A stretch of DNA of 64,000 nucleotides from Halogeometricum sp. S1BR25-6 (GTDB taxonomy: Archaea > Halobacteriota > Halobacteria > Halobacteriales > Haloferacaceae): assembly GCF_031624495.1 (NCBI RefSeq), contig NZ_JAMQOP010000002.1, positions 620,001-684,000 on the forward strand, given 5' to 3'. Shown here piece by piece: positions 34,026 to 42,350 of this stretch (its first letter is position 1; every line of letters starts with the position of its first letter). Both the position numbers and the translations under genes were made by a program. Below the pieces are notes generated by a model. That model was not told where the DNA came from, did no database searches, and saw only the letters and a program-made list of their open reading frames with translations.

Positions 34026-35705
34026 GTGGTGACGCTGGTCAATCTCCGCTCGTACTGGCGGTTCCTCGTCGTCGTCTACCAGTTCTCCCCGCTGATAGTC
34101 GCGTACGCGAGGGACCGCCGGAGGTTCGTGCTCTTCGGCGGGTCGCGGAGCGTCACGACCGAGATGCAGGAGCGACGGGCGACGATTCTGCTCGACTCCC
34201 TCTTGACGCTCGGCCCAACGTTCATCAAACTCGGACAGTTGCTGTCGACACGACCGGACATCCTCCCGCCCGCGTACATCGAGGTGCTGTCGAGCCTCCA
34301 GGACGACGTGCCGCCCGCGCCGTGGGCGGAGTCGAAGGAGGTGCTCGAAGCCGAACTCGGACCGGTCGGGGAGGCGTTCGAGTCGTTCGACGAGGACCCG
34401 ATAAGCGGCGCCAGCCTCGGGCAGGTGTACACCGCGCGCCACGACGGCGAGGACGTCGCGGTGAAGGTCCGCCGCCCCGGTATCGAGTCGCTCGTCGAGG
34501 CCGACCTGCGGGTCGTCAAGTGGTCGCTCCCCCTCCTGATGCGCTTCATCGGGGAGGGGCGGGCGTTCTCGCTCGAAAACCTCGCCGACGAGTTCGCCAA
34601 GACCATCAGACAGGAGATGGACTACAGCCGCGAACGCCGCATCCTCGACCAGATACAGTCGAACTTCGAGGGCGACGAGGACATCCGTATCCCCGAACCC
34701 GTCGAGGAGCGTTCGGGACCGCGCGTGCTGACGATGGAGTATCTCCCCGGGACGAAAATAAACGACATCGAGACGCTGGACGCGATGGGCGTCGACCGGA
34801 CGGAGTTGGCGACGCGCCTCCAGCGCATCTACCTGCAGATGATAATCGACGACGGCGTCTTCCACGCCGACCCCCACCCCGGCAACCTCGCCGTCGACGA
34901 GGACGGCGCCATCATCTTCTACGACTTCGGGATGTCCGGGCGGGTGGACCCGTTCGTCCAGGACAAAATCGTCGACTTCTACGTCGCCGTCGCCAACCAG
35001 GACATCGACGGTATCCTCGACGCCCTCATCGAGATGGGGACGCTCTCCCCCGAAGCGGACCGGCGGGTGATGGGCGACGTGATGGAACTCGCCATCGCCG
35101 ACGCCCGCGGCGAGGACATCGAGCAGTACCGCGTCCAGCAGATCATCGAGCAGGTGGAGTCGACCATCTACGAGTTCCCGCTCCGTCTCCCCCGAAATCT
35201 CGCGTTGGTGCTCCGCGTGGCGACGGTGGTGGAGGGCGTCTGTGTCACCCTCGACCCCGAGTTCGACTTCATCTCGGTCGCCACCGACTACCTCCGGGAC
35301 GAGGGGTACTACGAGGAGACGGCGAAGGAACTCGTCCGCGACGCGGGCCAGCAGATGCAGCGGACGACGGAGGCGCTGTTCACCGTGCCGCCGAAACTCG
35401 ACCGGGTGCTCGACACCGTCGAACGGGAGGACCTCACCGTCAACGTCCAGTTGGAGGACAAGGAGGGCGTGCTGGACAAACTCGCGCGGCGCATCGTCTA
35501 CGGCATCCTGCTCGCGGTCGGCGCCCTCTCGACGGCCGTCCTCTACGCGTTCGACCAGACGAGCGTCCTCCCCGCCGCCGTCGCCGCGGCGCTGACGCTG
35601 CCCATCATCGTCCAACTCTACCGCTCGTTCCGCTCGAAGCGCGGAATTCGGGCGAAACCCCAGTTCACGCGGCAGAGCATGCGACAGCGACGCGGCGAGG
35701 AGTGA
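34026..35705 (+). CDS. AarF/UbiB/ADCK family atypical kinase
   Basis: A 559-residue protein-kinase-like protein. The family KxGQ motif is present in PTFIKLGQLLSTRPDILPPA, the Ala-rich nucleotide loop in SGASLGQVYTARHDGEDVAV with Lys following, the catalytic loop in VFHADPHPGNLAVDEDG, and the DFG equivalent in IIFYDFGMSGR. Two hydrophobic helices near residues 490-530 (ILLAVGALSTAVLYAF, VLPAAVAAALTLPIIVQLYR) anchor it to the membrane. UbiB proteins support quinone synthesis through ATPase activity; in haloarchaea the target is probably menaquinone or another isoprenoid lipid. The start is GTG at 34026 (a second GTG is at 34029). It is likely co-transcribed with the Hsp20-like gene. Confidence 0.93.
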   Translation: MVTLVNLRSYWRFLVVVYQFSPLIVAYARDRRRFVLFGGSRSVTTEMQERRATILLDSLLTLGPTFIKLGQLLSTRPDILPPAYIEVLSSLQDDVPPAPWAESKEVLEAELGPVGEAFESFDEDPISGASLGQVYTARHDGEDVAVKVRRPGIESLVEADLRVVKWSLPLLMRFIGEGRAFSLENLADEFAKTIRQEMDYSRERRILDQIQSNFEGDEDIRIPEPVEERSGPRVLTMEYLPGTKINDIETLDAMGVDRTELATRLQRIYLQMIIDDGVFHADPHPGNLAVDEDGAIIFYDFGMSGRVDPFVQDKIVDFYVAVANQDIDGILDALIEMGTLSPEADRRVMGDVMELAIADARGEDIEQYRVQQIIEQVESTIYEFPLRLPRNLALVLRVATVVEGVCVTLDPEFDFISVATDYLRDEGYYEETAKELVRDAGQQMQRTTEALFTVPPKLDRVLDTVEREDLTVNVQLEDKEGVLDKLARRIVYGILLAVGALSTAVLYAFDQTSVLPAAVAAALTLPIIVQLYRSFRSKRGIRAKPQFTRQSMRQRRGEE

Positions 35706-35770
35706 TACGTTATCAAACGTGAGTTTCGGAGGCGGACGTTTATCTGGAGGGACGACCGACCCTACCGGCA

Positions 35771-36187
35771 ATGACTCGGTGGCGGGCCGTCGTCGCTGGA
35801 TTCGCCCTCGCGGCGTGCAGCGAGGCGCTCGTCTTCTTTCTCACGGGGCGGGTGACGCTCGTCGGCGGCCTCGCCGGGAGCGCCGTCGCGGGCTACCTCG
35901 TCGGTCCGGACCCGGCCGACGGCGCGTGGCACGGCCTGCTGTCGGCGCTGTCGTGGGGCATCGTCCTCATCCCCGGACTGGTCGCGCTGGCCGTCGTCGG
36001 CGACGGTCCGCTCCCCTTTCCCTTCGAGTACCTCCTCCCGCTGTTCGACACGCCCGGGGAGGCGACGACGAGCATCCTCGTCGCCGTCACGCTTCCGAAC
36101 GCGGCGGCGGGCGCGCTCGGAAGCCTCTCGCGCAGACGCGACGAGGAGCGCGACGCCCGACTCGGTACGGACCTCGACGAGGTCTGA
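35771..36187 (+). CDS. DUF5518-like small membrane protein
   Basis: A 138-residue protein with four hydrophobic segments: VVAGFALAACSEALVFFLTG, LVGGLAGSAVAGYLVG, GLLSALSWGIVLIPGLVALA and a last one near ILVAVTLPNAAAGALGSL. The Gly-rich AGYLVGPDPADGAWHGLLSA resembles DUF5518 proteins of haloarchaea, which have no known function. The tail is charged and cytosolic. TATA-like GTTTATC is about 30 bases before the ATG. Confidence 0.8.
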   Translation: MTRWRAVVAGFALAACSEALVFFLTGRVTLVGGLAGSAVAGYLVGPDPADGAWHGLLSALSWGIVLIPGLVALAVVGDGPLPFPFEYLLPLFDTPGEATTSILVAVTLPNAAAGALGSLSRRRDEERDARLGTDLDEV

Positions 36188-36303
36188 GCGCGCCGGTCGA
36201 CGAACCGGAAACGCCCGCCGCGACGTTCGTGAGTCCATCACGCGGGCGAACACCGTCGCCCGTTTCCAAACCGTTTATACGGACCTGACGATAACGCGGA
36301 GAT

Positions 36304-36678
36304 ATGCCCAGAGAACAGAAGCAGGTCCGCGAACTTCAGGAAGGCAGCTACGTGATGATGGAAGAGTCCCCGTGTAAGATCAACGCTTACAGCACCGCCA
36401 AACCGGGCAAGCACGGCAGTGCAAAGGCGCGCATCGAGGGCAAGGGCGTCTTCGACAGCAAGAAGCGCTCGCTCAGCCAACCCGTCGACGCGAAGGTGTG
36501 GGTGCCCATCATCGAGCGAAAGCAGGGTCAGGTCGTCTCCGTGACGGGCGAGGACGCGCAGATCATGGACCTTGACACCTACGAGACGTTCACGATGCGC
36601 ATCCCCGACGACGAGGACCTCAACCCCGACGACGACATCGAGTACCTCGAGTACGAGGGCCAGCGGAAGATCGTCTGA
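36304..36678 (+). CDS. eif5A: Translation factor aIF5A
   Basis: A 124-residue archaeal IF5A, which binds the ribosome and relieves stalls such as polyproline. The modification loop is [20 protein letters not shown] with the target Lys36 in PGKHG. The C-terminal OB domain begins near residue 75. In Haloferax volcanii this factor carries deoxyhypusine only. The TATA box TTTATA (36274-36279) gives a short or absent leader. The agmatinase-like gene follows 5 bases after the stop, and deoxyhypusine synthase is 2 kb downstream. Confidence 0.97.
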   Translation: MPREQKQVRELQEGSYVMMEESPCKINAYSTAKPGKHGSAKARIEGKGVFDSKKRSLSQPVDAKVWVPIIERKQGQVVSVTGEDAQIMDLDTYETFTMRIPDDEDLNPDDDIEYLEYEGQRKIV

Positions 36679-36683
36679 TCGGG

Positions 36684-37547
36684 ATGTTTCCCGGGGCAAC
36701 CGCGTCGCGAGACGACGCCGCGTACGTCGTCGTGGGCGCCCCGCTGGATATCTCGACCACGTTCCGACCCGGGACCCGGTTCGGTCCCGAGAGAATCCGG
36801 CGGTTCGCCCGGACGTTCGACGACTACGACCGGCGGACCGACCTGCGCTTTTCCGACTGTCTCGTCCACGACGAGGGCGACGTCCGCCCGTGGGACGACG
36901 CCGCCGAGTACGTCGAGTGGGTCGCGGGGACGCTCCGCGACGCCGTCGACGACGGCGCCGTCCCCCTCCTCCTCGGCGGCGAGCACACCGTCACCCGCGC
37001 GGGCGTCGACGCCGTCGAACCGGACGTGTTCGTCTGTCTCGACGCCCACCTCGATTTGAGAGACGAGTACGACGGCAACCCGTGGAGCCACGCCACCGTC
37101 ACCCGCCGCGTCCTCGACTCGCTGGGCGCCGAGGAGGCGATTATCCTCGGCGCGCGCACGGGGTCGCCCGAGGAGTGGAAGCGGGCCGACGAGGACGACG
37201 TGACCGTCGTCCCGCCCGAGGATGTGGGGGAGTTCGCGTTCGGCGACCGATTCGACGACCGGTCGGTCTACCTCAGCGTGGACGTCGACGGCGCCGACCC
37301 CGGGTTCGCTCCGGGGACGGGGACGCCCGAACCGTTCGGACTGGCCCCGAGGGAGATGCGCGACGTCGTCCGCGCCGTCGCCCCGCACGCCGACGGCTTC
37401 GACACCGTCGAGGTGAACGACCGGGACGACGGGCAGGCCGCGTCGCTGGCGGGGAAACTGCTCAGGGAGTTCGTGTTCTCGCACGCCGCGGCGACCGGGA
37501 ACGGAAACGGGAGCGGCGACGGCGGCGCCGGCGCTGACGGCGGATAA
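36684..37547 (+). CDS. speB: Agmatinase/ureohydrolase family protein
   Basis: A 287-residue manganese ureohydrolase. The metal ligands are all visible: GGEHTV (His), CLDAHLDLRDEY (Asp-His-Asp) and YLSVDVDGADPGFAPGTG (Asp-x-Asp). The C-terminus (from about residue 270) is a Gly/Asn-rich tail. It follows eif5A directly. In Haloferax volcanii the equivalent, likewise clustered, gene (HVO_2299) is reported essential and has been proposed to act in aIF5A modification from agmatine and not in ordinary polyamine breakdown. That is a reasonable inference here too. The start is at ATG 36684. Confidence 0.92.
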   Translation: MFPGATASRDDAAYVVVGAPLDISTTFRPGTRFGPERIRRFARTFDDYDRRTDLRFSDCLVHDEGDVRPWDDAAEYVEWVAGTLRDAVDDGAVPLLLGGEHTVTRAGVDAVEPDVFVCLDAHLDLRDEYDGNPWSHATVTRRVLDSLGAEEAIILGARTGSPEEWKRADEDDVTVVPPEDVGEFAFGDRFDDRSVYLSVDVDGADPGFAPGTGTPEPFGLAPREMRDVVRAVAPHADGFDTVEVNDRDDGQAASLAGKLLREFVFSHAAATGNGNGSGDGGAGADGG

Positions 37548-37573
37548 GTTCTCGAAAAGAACGAACGGGCGTG

Positions 37574-37681
37574 TTACCGCTTTCCGCTTCGGAACAGTCG
37601 TCGCACCTTGCTCGTGATACTCCGCTTCGTTCCGCGCGGGAGACGTCGCCACGCGCGCATTGCTTTCTTGAATTTGCCCAT
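37574..37681 (-). CDS. Very small basic protein (35 residues)
   Basis: A 35-residue protein, MGKFKKAMRAWRRLPRGTKR followed by SITSKVRRLFRSGKR. It is about 40 percent Lys and Arg, highly unusual in a halophile whose proteins are acidic, and would form an amphipathic basic helix that could bind RNA, DNA or membrane. The reading frame is open much further upstream, but only this part has a natural start; the leader before the ATG contains two strong hairpins. It lies between speB and the Nif3-like gene, on the opposite strand. No family is recognised. Confidence 0.55.
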   Translation of the reverse strand: MGKFKKAMRAWRRLPRGTKRSITSKVRRLFRSGKR

Positions 37682-37691
37682 GGCAATCACT

Positions 37692-37736
37692 CGCGGCAGA
37701 GCCGCGTCGTTCGCTTTCCCGTCGTCGGACGACGGG
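37692..37736 (-). promoter_or_regulatory. Two hairpins in the leader of the 35-residue gene
   Basis: CGCGGC-AGA-GCCGCG (37692-37706) and a 19-bp near-complete palindrome CCCGTCGTC-G-GACGACGGG (37718-37736) lie 11 and 37 bases before the ATG on the minus strand. A TATA-like ACCTTTGTA near 37762 would start transcription just before them. They could control translation, act as a terminator for readthrough, or bind a regulator of the divergent Nif3-like gene. Confidence 0.4.
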
Positions 37737-37859
37737 TACTCACGCTTGCGGTCGGCAGTACAAAGGTATCGTGGCCGCCGGCTGATTCGAAGACAGCGGA
37801 CCGGTTCGACCCACCGGCGACCAACGGGATACAAACGGCCGGCGGCCGTCCGTCGAGTC

Positions 37860-38630
37860 ATGAGCATGAACCGCGCGGAAGTGGTCGCACGGTACGACGA
37901 GGAACTGGACACCGAGGCGTACGCGGACGTGGACGCCAGCGCCAACGGTCTGCAGGTCGGCTCCGAGGAGGGGGAGGTAGAACACGTCGCCTTCGCCGTC
38001 GACGCCGCCGAGGCGACCATCGAGGCGGCGGCCGACGCGAACGCCGACCTCCTCGTCGTCCATCACGGTCTCGTGTGGGGCGGGCTGGACCGCGTGACCG
38101 GTCGCGCGTACGACCGCATCGCGCCACTCGTCGAGAACGACATCGGCCTCTACGTCTCGCATCTCCCCCTCGACGGCCACCAGTCGCGCGGCAACGCCGC
38201 GGGCGTCGCCGACCGCCTCGAACTCGAATCGCGCGAACCGTTCGGCGAACTCGGCCCCGTCCACATCGGCCAGCGCGGCCGGGCCTCCCGGACGTACACC
38301 GTCGAAGAACTCCGCGAGGCGCTGGCGGAGTTGGACAACGGCGGGGAGTCGGTGCAGGTGCTCGACTTCGGACCCGACGAGATATCGCAGATAGCCGTCG
38401 TCACCGGGTCCGGCGCGGACTGGCTCTCGGAGGCCGAAGCCGTCGGCGCGGACGCCCTCGTCACGGGAGAAGGGAAACAGCAGGTCTACCACGAGGCGCG
38501 CGAGGCGGGGCTGAACGTCTTCCTGGCCGGACACTACGCGACGGAGACGTTCGGCGTGCGCAACCTCGCCGCCCTCGCGCAGGGGTGGGGACTGGAGGCG
38601 ACGTACCTCGACTTCCCGACGGGGCTGTGA
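37860..38630 (+). CDS. Nif3-like dinuclear metal centre protein
   Basis: A 256-residue protein of the Nif3/YbgI (GTP cyclohydrolase I type 2-like) family with a two-metal centre in a hexameric toroid. Ligands appear in DLLVVHHGLVWGG (His-His), LYVSHLPLDGH and the C-terminal FLAGHYATETFG. Function in archaea is unsettled. The start ATG at 37860 is preferred; an in-frame ATG at 37866 is possible. It lies between speB and deoxyhypusine synthase, which starts 49 bases after its stop. Confidence 0.92.
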   Translation: MSMNRAEVVARYDEELDTEAYADVDASANGLQVGSEEGEVEHVAFAVDAAEATIEAAADANADLLVVHHGLVWGGLDRVTGRAYDRIAPLVENDIGLYVSHLPLDGHQSRGNAAGVADRLELESREPFGELGPVHIGQRGRASRTYTVEELREALAELDNGGESVQVLDFGPDEISQIAVVTGSGADWLSEAEAVGADALVTGEGKQQVYHEAREAGLNVFLAGHYATETFGVRNLAALAQGWGLEATYLDFPTGL

Positions 38631-38679
38631 GTCGGGTCGGACCGCGACCACTAAACCGACCGGCCCCACACCGGGAGGT

Positions 38680-39783
38680 ATGAGCGACGACGGTCACGAG
38701 CACGACGGCAGCGAGGACGGCGACAGCGGAGACGGCGACGGGTATCATCCGCCGCACCGCGAGGAGTTCCGCGAGAATCCCATCGGACACGCGCGGGTCC
38801 GCGGCGGGATGACCGTCGGCGAACTCACCGGCGAGTACGGCAAGGCCGGCATCGGCGCGGCGAAACTACAGCGCGCGGTCGACGTGTACGCCGAGATGAT
38901 CGGCAGAGACGACGTGACGAACCTGTTCGGCCTCGCCGGCGCGATGGTTCCCGCGGGGATGCGTCAGATCGTCGTCGACCTCATCGAGGAGGGCCACATC
39001 GACGCCCTCGTCACGACGGGCGCGAACCTGACGCACGACGCCATCGAGGCCATCGGCGGCAAACACCACCACGGGCGGGCGGAACCGCACGACCCGCACC
39101 CCTCCGACGAGGAGGCGCGGCCGACGGGCGAGACGATGCGCGACCACGACGAGCACCTGCGCGACGAGCAGGTCGACCGCATCTACAACGTTTATCTGCC
39201 CCAGGAGCACTTCGCGCTGTTCGAGGGACACCTCCGCGAGAACGTCTTTCCCGAGGTCGAGCGCACGGTGTCGATTCAGGAGTTCACCGCCGAACTCGGG
39301 CGGGCGAACCTCGAACGGAATCGCGAGGAGGGAATCGAGGAGGACGCCGGCGTCGCCGCCGCGGCGTACGACAACGACGTGCCGATATACTGCCCGGCGA
39401 TTCAGGACTCGGTACTGGGGATTCAGGCGTGGATATACTCGCAGACCTCCGAGTTCTCGCTCGACGCGCTGAAGGACATGACGCACCTCTCGGACCTCGC
39501 GTTCGAGGCCGAGAAGGCGGGGGCGATGGTCGTCGGCGGCGGCGTGCCGAAGAACTACGTCCTCCAGACGATGCTCACCATCCCCGACGCGTACGACTAC
39601 GCCGTCCAGTTGACGATGGACCCCGACCACACGGGCGGCCTCTCGGGGGCGACGCTGGACGAGGCCCGGTCGTGGGGGAAATTAGAGAAGTCCGCGAAGA
39701 ACGCCACCGTCGTCGGCGACGCCACCATCACGCTGCCGTTCGTCGCCGCCGCGGCGCGCGAACGCGCCGACGAGCGGTTCTGA
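38680..39783 (+). CDS. dhs: Deoxyhypusine synthase-like protein
   Basis: A 367-residue homologue of deoxyhypusine synthase, which transfers a 4-aminobutyl group onto aIF5A lysine. The NAD-binding and active-site regions are visible: MVPAGMRQIVVDLIEEGHID, VTTGANLTHDAIEAIGGKHH, and near the C-terminus DEARSWGKLEKSAKNATVVG, which keeps the catalytic Lys at about residue 334. It is longer than human DHS over a His/Asp/Glu-rich loop at about 128-160. A published Haloferax study found that the recombinant DHS did not use spermidine in vitro, suggesting another donor such as agmatine. It shares a neighbourhood with eif5A and speB. Confidence 0.93.
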   Translation: MSDDGHEHDGSEDGDSGDGDGYHPPHREEFRENPIGHARVRGGMTVGELTGEYGKAGIGAAKLQRAVDVYAEMIGRDDVTNLFGLAGAMVPAGMRQIVVDLIEEGHIDALVTTGANLTHDAIEAIGGKHHHGRAEPHDPHPSDEEARPTGETMRDHDEHLRDEQVDRIYNVYLPQEHFALFEGHLRENVFPEVERTVSIQEFTAELGRANLERNREEGIEEDAGVAAAAYDNDVPIYCPAIQDSVLGIQAWIYSQTSEFSLDALKDMTHLSDLAFEAEKAGAMVVGGGVPKNYVLQTMLTIPDAYDYAVQLTMDPDHTGGLSGATLDEARSWGKLEKSAKNATVVGDATITLPFVAAAARERADERF

Positions 39784-39900
39784 TTCGGACCGGGGAGGTC
39801 GGCGTGAGCGGACGCGACGCTGCCCGGGCCGACGCGGTGACCCATTACGTCACCTCGCGTCCGACAGACATATGCGGGCTCCGGCATCGACTGCACGACG

Positions 39901-40431
39901 ATGGGCCTCCGCGACCGAACCGCTTCGATATCGTTCCTCCTGCTGTTGGCCTCGGGGACCGTCTCGCTCGTCCTCGCCGGATACGCGGCGCTCGTCCTGT
40001 GGGGCGGGCTGGTGGAGGGAGCGCTCGTCGACGCGATACTTCGGCTCGCGTTCCCCGTGCTCCCGTTGTTCGTCCTCTCGGCCGTCGTCGCCGTCCTCTC
40101 GACCGTCGGCGTCGTCTACGGGCTCGCGCGGAAGGCGAGGCTCCCGCGCGGCGGACGGGCCGAGTCCGTCGCGCGGCGGGCGGAGAAGGAGTACCCCGCC
40201 CTCCGGACGCTGGGCGTCGCGGACGCCCTCTCCGAACCGGAGCCGACGCCCGAGGAGCGCCGCGCGGACGCCCTCGACGAACTGAAGCGGCGGTACGTCG
40301 CCGGCGACGTCGGCGAGGCGGAGTTCGAGCGGAAACTCGACCGACTCGTGGCGAACGACACCGTCGACGACGCCCGCGCCGAACGCGAGCGTCGGGCCGT
40401 CGTCGAGGACGAGGGTCGAAGCCGGTACTGA
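39901..40431 (+). CDS. SHOCT-domain membrane protein
   Basis: A 176-residue protein with two N-terminal helices (ISFLLLLASGTVSLVLAGYA and LPLFVLSAVVAVLSTVGVVY), a charged linker, and a C-terminal SHOCT domain: DALDELKRRYVAGDVGEAEF followed by ERKLDRLV. SHOCT is a short two-helix module found at protein ends and thought to mediate oligomerisation. The role is unknown. It stands between dhs and the aldo/keto reductase. Confidence 0.85.
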   Translation: MGLRDRTASISFLLLLASGTVSLVLAGYAALVLWGGLVEGALVDAILRLAFPVLPLFVLSAVVAVLSTVGVVYGLARKARLPRGGRAESVARRAEKEYPALRTLGVADALSEPEPTPEERRADALDELKRRYVAGDVGEAEFERKLDRLVANDTVDDARAERERRAVVEDEGRSRY

Positions 40432-40539
40432 GGGACCGCGCGCCGGACGCCGCGGACCGAGCGGGCGCGGACCGGGACGGAACCGGAGATTTTGGACTAT
40501 CGAACGTACACTTTTCTCGCGACTGCGCGAAGGCGACGT

Positions 40540-41511
40540 ATGGAGTACACCACATTCGGGTCGACGGGCGTCACCGTCTCGGAACTCTGTCTTGGCTGTA
40601 TGAGTTTCGGGACGGACTGGGACGGTTGGACCCTCGACAGAGAGGAGAGCCGCGAACTCATCGAGCGCGCAATCGACCTCGGAATCAACTTCTTCGACAC
40701 GGCGAACGTCTACTCCTACGGGGAGAGCGAGGAGATTCTCGGGGACGTGCTGGCGGAGTACGACCGCGACGAGTTCGTCGTCGCCACGAAGGTGTACGGC
40801 CAGATGGACGAGGAGGACCCGAACTCCGGCGGACTCTCGCGGAAGACCATCGAGCAGGAGTTGGACAACTCGCTGGACCGACTCGGCATGGATACCGTCG
40901 ACCTCTATCAGATTCACCGCTGGGACTACGACACGCCCATCGAGGGGACGATGCGAGCGCTGGACGACGCCGTGCGGCGGGGCAAGGTGCGCTCGCTCGG
41001 CGCGAGTTCGATGTGGGCCCACCAGTTCGCCGAGGCGTTACACACCGCCGACCGACTGGGGCTGGACCGCTTCGTCTCGATGCAGAACCTCTACAACCTC
41101 GCCTATCGGGAAGAAGAGCGAGAGATGTTGCCGCTCTGCGAGAAGGAAGATATCGCCGTCATGCCGTGGTCGCCGCTGGGCGCCGGCTTCCTCACCCGGC
41201 CGCACGAGGAGTTCGACGCGACGACGCGCGGCGAACACGAATCGGAGCACGACCGCGGGTACACGCGGGGCGGCGGCCCGGAGATAAACGAGCGCGTGGA
41301 GGAACTCGCGACGGAGAAGGGCGTGAAGATGGCGCAGATTGCGATGGCGTGGCAGTTCGAGAAGTTGTGGGTGACGACGCCCATCCTCGGCACCTCCAGC
41401 GTCGAACACCTCGAAGACGCCGTCGAAGCGCTGGACATCGACCTCTCGGACTCGGACGTGGAGTACCTCGAAGAGCCGTACGAACCCGTCCCCGTGAGCG
41501 GCCACGAGTAG
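40540..41511 (+). CDS. Aldo/keto reductase
   Basis: A 323-residue NADPH-dependent reductase of the AKR fold, close to the YajO/Tas-like bacterial group. The catalytic tetrad is visible: Asp in GINFFDTANVYSYG, Tyr in the same motif, Lys in VVATKVYGQM, and His in VDLYQIHRWDYDTPIEG. The NADPH-binding end is ILGTSSVEHLEDAVEAL. The substrate is unknown. The ATG at 40540 gives the family start MEYTTFGSTGVTVSELCLGC. The preceding region has a TATA-like CTTTTCTC about 27 bases upstream. Confidence 0.93.
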   Translation: MEYTTFGSTGVTVSELCLGCMSFGTDWDGWTLDREESRELIERAIDLGINFFDTANVYSYGESEEILGDVLAEYDRDEFVVATKVYGQMDEEDPNSGGLSRKTIEQELDNSLDRLGMDTVDLYQIHRWDYDTPIEGTMRALDDAVRRGKVRSLGASSMWAHQFAEALHTADRLGLDRFVSMQNLYNLAYREEEREMLPLCEKEDIAVMPWSPLGAGFLTRPHEEFDATTRGEHESEHDRGYTRGGGPEINERVEELATEKGVKMAQIAMAWQFEKLWVTTPILGTSSVEHLEDAVEALDIDLSDSDVEYLEEPYEPVPVSGHE

Positions 41512-41606
41512 GGCGGCGAACGGGTTCGTCCCGTCCGTGCATCTCCTGAGAGCCGGTCCACCACGGGACACGGAACGGCTTTAGGTCCGGGTCCACTCCG
41601 ACCGGT

Positions 41607-42215
41607 ATGGACTACGCAGATTCTCTCGACAGAGCGTTCGACACGCTTCCGGAGCGGAACTACGAGGAGTCGCGTCTCAACGTCCCCGACCCGGAGGGCG
41701 AGACGGACGGCGCGTTCACCCGACTGACCAACCTCGGGAACATCGCCGACGCCCTCGGGCGTGAGGCCCAGCACCTCCACCGAAACATCCAGCGCGAACT
41801 GGGGACGAACGGCCAGTTCGACGGCGACCGCGCGCGCTACAACGGGTCGTTCACCGTCGCCGACTTCGAGGCGGCCATCGACGAGTACGTCGCCGAGTAC
41901 GTCACCTGTACGGAGTGCGGTCTGCCCGACACGCGCCTCGTCACCGAGGACGGCGTGGACATGCTCCGCTGTGAGGCCTGCGGTGCGTTCCGCCCCGTCC
42001 AGAAACGCGCGGCGCAGACGCAGACGAACACGGGCCCCGCCATCGAGGAGGGCGGGACGTACGAACTCGAAATCACCGGCACCGGTCGCAAGGGCGACGG
42101 CGTCGCCGAGAAGGGCAAGTACACCATCTTCGTCACCGGCGCGCGCGAGGGCGATACCGTCCGCGCGCTCATCGAACGGACCAGCGGCACGCTGGCGTTC
42201 GCCCGGAAGGTCTGA
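41607..42215 (+). CDS. eif2B: Translation initiation factor aIF2, beta subunit, with TRAM domain
   Basis: A 202-residue beta subunit of aIF2, the GTPase that brings initiator tRNA to the ribosome. It begins MDYADSLDRAFDTLPERNYE. The core fold carries FTRLTNLGNIADALGREAQH, and the C-terminal zinc ribbon has C-x2-C in YVTCTECGLPDTRL and the second pair in MLRCEACGAFRPV. The last 60 residues form a TRAM beta-barrel (GTYELEITGTGRKGDGVAEK), an RNA-binding addition common in haloarchaeal aIF2-beta. There is no adjacent aIF2 subunit. Confidence 0.95.
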   Translation: MDYADSLDRAFDTLPERNYEESRLNVPDPEGETDGAFTRLTNLGNIADALGREAQHLHRNIQRELGTNGQFDGDRARYNGSFTVADFEAAIDEYVAEYVTCTECGLPDTRLVTEDGVDMLRCEACGAFRPVQKRAAQTQTNTGPAIEEGGTYELEITGTGRKGDGVAEKGKYTIFVTGAREGDTVRALIERTSGTLAFARKV

Positions 42216-42332
42216 GCGGCGACGAAGCCGGTCGCCCGAACGTCGACGCGAACGCCGAGTCCGTCGAGAGCGACTCTTCGGTCGAATCTGCGGACGCACA
42301 GCTTTTTGCGCGCTCACGACCCTCTCTTCGGG

Positions 42333-42350
42333 TATGACGGGTCGAGTATG
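42333..42350 (+). CDS. Five-codon upstream ORF overlapping the HTH-10 start
   Basis: ATG ACG GGT CGA GTA TGA: a complete five-codon ORF whose stop overlaps the ATG of the regulator (ATGA). A CTTTTTGCG box (42302-42310) about 26 bases before it places a leaderless start at this ATG and not at the regulator ATG. It may couple or dampen translation of the regulator. Confidence 0.3.
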
